From NCBI GenBank assembly GCA_937876315.1, contig CALEHQ010000028.1, forward strand, positions 1-64,000: a DNA stretch of 64,000 nucleotides. Reading direction: 5' to 3'. Of the stretch, positions 60,641-64,000 are shown one piece after another; position 1 is the stretch's first letter; every line of letters starts with the position of its first letter. The position numbers and the translations under genes were made by a program. The DNA is from an uncultured Actinomycetes bacterium. Its GTDB lineage: Bacteria; Actinomycetota; Acidimicrobiia; Acidimicrobiales; Acidimicrobilacustridaceae. The notes below the pieces were generated by a model that saw only the letters and a program-made list of their open reading frames with translations, made no database searches and had not been told where the DNA came from.

Positions 60641-62181
60641 AACGCCTCCGTGGCTATCGTTCGCTCGTCGTGATCGTCGTGATTGCCGGAGCGGCACTGA
60701 TCTACACGTTCGTTGCGGGCAATAAGCCACTTCTTGGACTTGACCTTCAAGGTGGCGTGTCCGTCGTTTTGAAGCCCGTTCAAGAGGTCGACAACGAAAC
60801 GATCGATCAGGCAATCACAATTATCCGCCAGCGAATCGACGCGATCGGCGTTACTGAGCCGGAAATCACTCGTCAGGGCAACAACATCCTCATCCAGATT
60901 CCTGGGGTGAAGGACAAAGAGCGTGCACTTGAACTTGTTGGTCAGACAGCAGAACTTCAGTTCCGTCCGGTGCTCGCCAACGTCCCGGTTGATCCGCAGG
61001 AAGCCACGACCACGACCAGTGGTGATCCAACCGCAACCACGACGACTGTCGCTCCTGATGCATCGATCCCAACGACGACAATCGACCCAACCAAGACTGT
61101 GGGCGGGTTGCCGCTTGATGTTTGTGCATCGGGCCTTTCTGCCGGAGAGGTCAATGCAGGTGGTCAAGCCATACTTCCGCAATGTGACGACGGTCTGCTC
61201 GTTGGCTCATACGCAGTTGGTCCTGTATCGCTGACGGGCAGCGCACTTGAAACAGCGCGCGCCAATCTTTCTGAGTCAGGCCAATGGATCGTTGCGCCAA
61301 CTTTCAAGAGTGGCGCTGACGGTATTGGCGGTTTCAATGCCGTTGCGGGCCAGTGCTTCTCGAAGAGTTCGACCTGCCCAACAGGTCAGTTGGCGATTGT
61401 GCTCGACGGTCGTGTGCTTTCGGCGCCGAGAATCAACAGCCAAAGTTTCCAAGCCGACCAGATCGAAATTTCGGGGTCATTCACGGAACGGACGGCGAGA
61501 GATCTTGCGACCTCATTGAAGTACGGCGCCTTGCCGGTGGAATTCGAACAGCAACAAGCGCAAATTGTCTCAGCGACTCTCGGACGCGACGCGTTGAATG
61601 CGGGTCTGGTTGCCGGACTTGTCGGGATCCTGCTCGTAGCTGTCTACATGATTGCCTTCTACCGGGCCCTTGGCTTCCTTGCGATCGCGAAGTTGACTGT
61701 TGAGGGCGCATTGCTTTGGTCAATGATTTCTTGGCTTGGTTCGAACAACGGTTTGGCACTGACTTTGGCTGGAATTACCGGCATCATAGTTTCGGTGGGT
61801 GTTTCACTCGACTCGAACATTGTGTATTACGAGCACCTCAAGGAGGACGTCTACAAGGGACGTCCGATTCGAAGCGCGACCGACAAGTCATTCGTTACGG
61901 CGTTCTCAACGATCGTGAAGGCCGACGTCGCTTCGTTGATTGGCGCAGGTCTTCTTTGGTGGCTCACCGTTGGGCCAGTGCGAGGGTTTGCGTTCTATCT
62001 CGGACTTTCGACAGCACTCGACATCTTGATGTCGTGGTCGTTTATGCGGCCTGTGGTCAAACTCTGCACGCGATCGAAATTCTTGCGCGCACATCCTCGG
62101 ATATTGGGTCTCCCCGCAGAAATCCTCCAACAAACCTCGCGGTCTGCTCAGGCACGCGTTCAAGCGGAGGTCAGTCGATGA
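60637..62181 (+). CDS. secD: protein translocase subunit SecD
   Basis: A 514-residue SecD. After one membrane helix the family motif LLGLDLQGGVSVVLKP begins the extracytoplasmic P1 domain; after it come GVSLDSNIVYYEHLKED and five C-terminal helices with the proton-motive region. Between them is a Thr-rich unstructured insert (about residues 121-152, with TTTTSGDPTATTTT and PTTTIDPT), longer than in many homologues. SecDF pulls exported proteins through SecYEG using the proton gradient. The secF ATG overlaps the stop. Confidence 0.94.
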   Translation: MKRLRGYRSLVVIVVIAGAALIYTFVAGNKPLLGLDLQGGVSVVLKPVQEVDNETIDQAITIIRQRIDAIGVTEPEITRQGNNILIQIPGVKDKERALELVGQTAELQFRPVLANVPVDPQEATTTTSGDPTATTTTVAPDASIPTTTIDPTKTVGGLPLDVCASGLSAGEVNAGGQAILPQCDDGLLVGSYAVGPVSLTGSALETARANLSESGQWIVAPTFKSGADGIGGFNAVAGQCFSKSSTCPTGQLAIVLDGRVLSAPRINSQSFQADQIEISGSFTERTARDLATSLKYGALPVEFEQQQAQIVSATLGRDALNAGLVAGLVGILLVAVYMIAFYRALGFLAIAKLTVEGALLWSMISWLGSNNGLALTLAGITGIIVSVGVSLDSNIVYYEHLKEDVYKGRPIRSATDKSFVTAFSTIVKADVASLIGAGLLWWLTVGPVRGFAFYLGLSTALDILMSWSFMRPVVKLCTRSKFLRAHPRILGLPAEILQQTSRSAQARVQAEVSR

Positions 62182-63317
62182 ATCGGATGTCGCGCATCAA
62201 TCGCGGTCAGACAAACATCGACTTCTTGAAGTGGTGGAAGCGTGGTCTTGCTATTTCGGCGGTTCTAGTGATCGCCAGCATCGTTTCGCTGACAACTCGT
62301 GGCTTGAATCTCGGTATTGACTTTGAAGGCGGCGTTTCTTGGGAAGTCCGCGCCCCTGGGGTCTCGGTCGAGGAAGCCAGATCCGAGCTTGAGTCTGTAG
62401 GTGAGGGCGAGGCAAAGATTCAGATCGTTGGTTCAGACATTCTTAGGGTGCAAGGTCCGGAAAGTACCCCTGAACACACCGTTGAGGTTCGTCAGGCTCT
62501 CGCCGATTTGGCGGGTACCGATGTTTCCGATGTGAGTGTCTCAACGGTTGGAGCATCGTGGGGATCGGACGTCACTGCATCGGCAATTCGGGCCCTCATC
62601 TTTTTTGCGATCGCAATTCTCATCTACCTCTCGATTCGCCTTGAGTGGAGAATGGCCGTCGCCGCCGTGTTCGCGGTGGTCCACGATGTTTTGATCTCTG
62701 TCGGTGTGTATTCCATTTTCCAGTTTGAAGTTTCACCCGGGACCGTGGTCGCTTTCCTTACGATTCTGGGCTACTCGATTTACGACACTGTCGTGGTTGA
62801 CGACAAAATCAAGGAAAACGAAGGACTCGTGGGCCAAAGCGGGCGCATGACCTATGGGCAGATGACGTCGTTGTCGATGAACCAGGTGCTTTTGCGTTCG
62901 ATCAACACGACGGTCTCTTCGCTATTGCCAGTTCTTTCGTTGTTGATCGTCGGAGCATTCATCATGGGTGCGGTCACTCTGAAGGAGTTCGCCGTGGCAC
63001 TCACCGTGGGAATGCTCGCCGGGGCCTATTCCTCGGTCTTCGTTGCCGCCCCCGTTCTCGTCGCCTTGAAGGAACGCGAATCCAAGTACAGGGCGATTCG
63101 CGAGCGATTGCAATCCCAAGGTGTGGACGTCACACGTTCCACGGAGCGGGTTGATCGAATGGGCGCGGGTTCGCCGGCCATCTCGGCGGCCTCAGCGGCA
63201 TCCTCCACAGCATCCGCAACAGCATCCGCAACAGATTCTGCCGAAAAATCGACACAAGTTGCATCGCCTTCTGTCGTGATCCCGCCGCGGCCGCGCAAAA
63301 ACCAACGTAAGCGCTAG
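62178..63317 (+). CDS. secF: protein translocase subunit SecF
   Basis: A 379-residue SecF with an N-terminal helix, the motif LNLGIDFEGGVSWEVRAPG, and the C-terminal transmembrane region ending EFAVALTVGMLAGAYSSVFV. VVHDVLISVGVYSIFQFEV and GYSIYDTVVVDDKIKEN are conserved in SecF. Its C-terminal 60 residues form a low-complexity Ala/Ser/Thr tail (SAASSTASATASATDSA) that ends in a basic segment RPRKNQRKR. Overlaps secD by 4 bp. Confidence 0.94.
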   Translation: MNRMSRINRGQTNIDFLKWWKRGLAISAVLVIASIVSLTTRGLNLGIDFEGGVSWEVRAPGVSVEEARSELESVGEGEAKIQIVGSDILRVQGPESTPEHTVEVRQALADLAGTDVSDVSVSTVGASWGSDVTASAIRALIFFAIAILIYLSIRLEWRMAVAAVFAVVHDVLISVGVYSIFQFEVSPGTVVAFLTILGYSIYDTVVVDDKIKENEGLVGQSGRMTYGQMTSLSMNQVLLRSINTTVSSLLPVLSLLIVGAFIMGAVTLKEFAVALTVGMLAGAYSSVFVAAPVLVALKERESKYRAIRERLQSQGVDVTRSTERVDRMGAGSPAISAASAASSTASATASATDSAEKSTQVASPSVVIPPRPRKNQRKR

Positions 63318-63348
63318 GCAAAGAGTCGGGGCGGGGACGCTCCGCCTG

Positions 63349-63354
63349 TACCGT
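63349..63354 (+). promoter_or_regulatory. -10 box before the relA/spoT leader ORF
   Basis: TACCGT ends 6 nt before ATG 63361, the start of a 21-codon leader frame. Confidence 0.4.
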
Positions 63355-63360
63355 GGAGCC

Positions 63361-63426
63361 ATGATGAGTTCGGTCAGAACCGCTTCCGGGGTATGTCCTC
63401 CCGGTCGTGCCCGGGCGAGGGTCTAA
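63361..63426 (+). CDS. putative 21-codon leader peptide upstream of relA/spoT
   Basis: A short frame MMSSVRTASGVCPPGRARAR followed by one Val and TAA at 63424-63426. It starts 6 nt after a TACCGT box, so it would be the first codon of the mRNA, and it stops 3 nt before the relA/spoT ATG at 63430. The GGGCGAGG sequence at its end serves as the ribosome site of relA/spoT. Translation of the leader could control access to that site. Arg and Pro content is high. There is no homology evidence; it may be a chance frame. Confidence 0.35.
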   Translation: MMSSVRTASGVCPPGRARARV

Positions 63427-63429
63427 CCG

Positions 63430-64000
63430 ATGGCGACCGTCAATCGTGTGCTGCCGTGGCGACGTCATGTCGCAGCACCATCCGAAGAGGTCGCCCCGCT
63501 TGTTGCAATCTTTCAATCTCATCACCCGCGTTCGTCACCTTCGCTGATCACGCGTGCCTATGACCGGGCGGCGGCTACGCACGAAGGTCAATCCCGCAAG
63601 TCGGGCGAGCCTTATGTCACGCATCCGGTTGCGGTGGCCAAGATTTGTGCCGAGCTTGGTCTTGATGACGTCACTATTGCCGCGGCGCTTTTACACGATG
63701 CAGTAGAAGATACTGGCGCGACTTTGATCGATGTCGAAAAGGAATTCGGTGTGGACGTCGCCCGAATTGTGGACGGCGTTACGAAACTTGATCGCATCAA
63801 GTTCGACAGCAAAGAAGCACAGCAGGCGGCCACCGTTCGCAAGATGCTTGTGGCGATGGCCAAGGATCTCCGCGTCCTTATCATCAAGCTCGCTGATCGA
63901 CTTCACAACATGCGGACCATTGCCGCAATGCCCGCATGGAAGCAACACCGCACGGCGCAAGAAACTCTTGATATTTATGCGCCTCTTGCCCATCGCCTTG
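63430..64000 (+). CDS. RelA/SpoT-family (p)ppGpp synthetase/hydrolase, N-terminal part
   Basis: The first 190 residues of a bifunctional Rel-type enzyme that makes and degrades the stringent-response alarmone. The HD hydrolase domain is visible: YDRAAATHEGQSRKSGEPYV, THPVAVAKICAELGLD, AAALLHDAVEDTGAT (the HD metal pair), VDGVTKLDRIKF, and IKLADRLHNMRTIAAM, QETLDIYAPLAHRL at the window edge. The synthetase, TGS and ACT domains must lie beyond 64000. ATG 63430 follows GAGG by 8 nt. The secDF-rel order is conserved in Actinobacteria. Confidence 0.93.
   Translation, partial: MATVNRVLPWRRHVAAPSEEVAPLVAIFQSHHPRSSPSLITRAYDRAAATHEGQSRKSGEPYVTHPVAVAKICAELGLDDVTIAAALLHDAVEDTGATLIDVEKEFGVDVARIVDGVTKLDRIKFDSKEAQQAATVRKMLVAMAKDLRVLIIKLADRLHNMRTIAAMPAWKQHRTAQETLDIYAPLAHRL

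Noticed and set aside
63311-63348. Terminator between secF and relA/spoT
   Set aside because: A GC-rich imperfect hairpin (GGCGG with CCGCC) exists but no T tract follows, so termination is not supported.
1-64000. CRISPR arrays, rRNA genes or transposases
   Set aside because: No regularly spaced repeats, no rRNA-like sequence and no transposase or integrase motif were found in any frame I read.

Overview
The window comes from a high-GC Gram-positive chromosome, most likely Actinomycetota of the Acidimicrobiia type (inferred, no search was run). The grounds are homodimeric-type pyruvate dehydrogenase AceE, an actinobacterial SufBDC/SufSU system, several F420/luciferase-like oxidoreductases, many fatty acyl-CoA dehydrogenases, and TANNNT boxes 6-9 nt in front of many start codons, which is the signature of leaderless mRNAs.

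Layout. 1-6.4 kb is an accessory, decaying stretch. It holds a family 2 glycosyltransferase broken by an in-frame stop, a tRNA-Leu(TAA), a 2.6-kb segment (SulP transporter plus MerR regulator) bounded by the tRNA 3' end and an exact 33-bp copy of it, a DUF418 membrane protein, and a glycosyltransferase-like gene frameshifted by a perfect 19-bp tandem duplication. 6.4-17 kb is catabolic: Gfo/Idh/MocA oxidoreductase, aldo/keto reductase, three luciferase-fold oxidoreductases, a two-domain FadE34-like acyl-CoA dehydrogenase, a SnoaL-nitroreductase fusion and an orphan peptide-type solute-binding lipoprotein. 17-28 kb carries ethanolamine ammonia-lyase (eutBC) followed by genes that fit the second half of the ethylmalonyl-CoA pathway: malyl-CoA lyase, CitE-like thioesterase/lyase, methylsuccinyl-CoA dehydrogenase and a MaoC hydratase. 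28-33 kb is mixed (hydrolase, MBL protein, flavin reductase, gamma-carbonic anhydrase, DUF2752). 33-37.4 kb is an oleA-oleBC-oleD olefin cluster with fused OleB and OleC. 37.5-46.7 kb is a split SUF iron-sulfur locus: sufB, EamA transporter, Cys-rich small protein, sufD, Rieske protein, sufC, pterin dehydratase and P450 forward, with sufC2-sufS-sufU converging from the other strand. 46.7-54 kb has an MBL protein, quinone reductase, acyl-CoA dehydrogenase, small unknown genes and aceE. 54-64 kb is conserved housekeeping: rnhA, SDR, ruvCAB, queA, ppnP, tgt, yajC-secD-secF and the start of relA/spoT.

How parts work together. Ethanolamine cleavage gives acetaldehyde that can feed acetyl-CoA, and the adjacent Mcl/Mcd/MaoC genes would assimilate acetyl-CoA through mesaconyl-CoA and methylmalyl-CoA. 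The Ole proteins condense two acyl-CoAs and lead through a beta-lactone to an olefin. The three SUF transcription units share a 22-bp motif that is also found nowhere else I noticed in the window, which suggests one dedicated regulator. The best candidates for something undescribed are this SUF operator, the tRNA-bounded SulP/MerR element, a likely sliding-clamp-binding tail on RNase HI, and a leaderless 21-codon leader ORF abutting relA/spoT.
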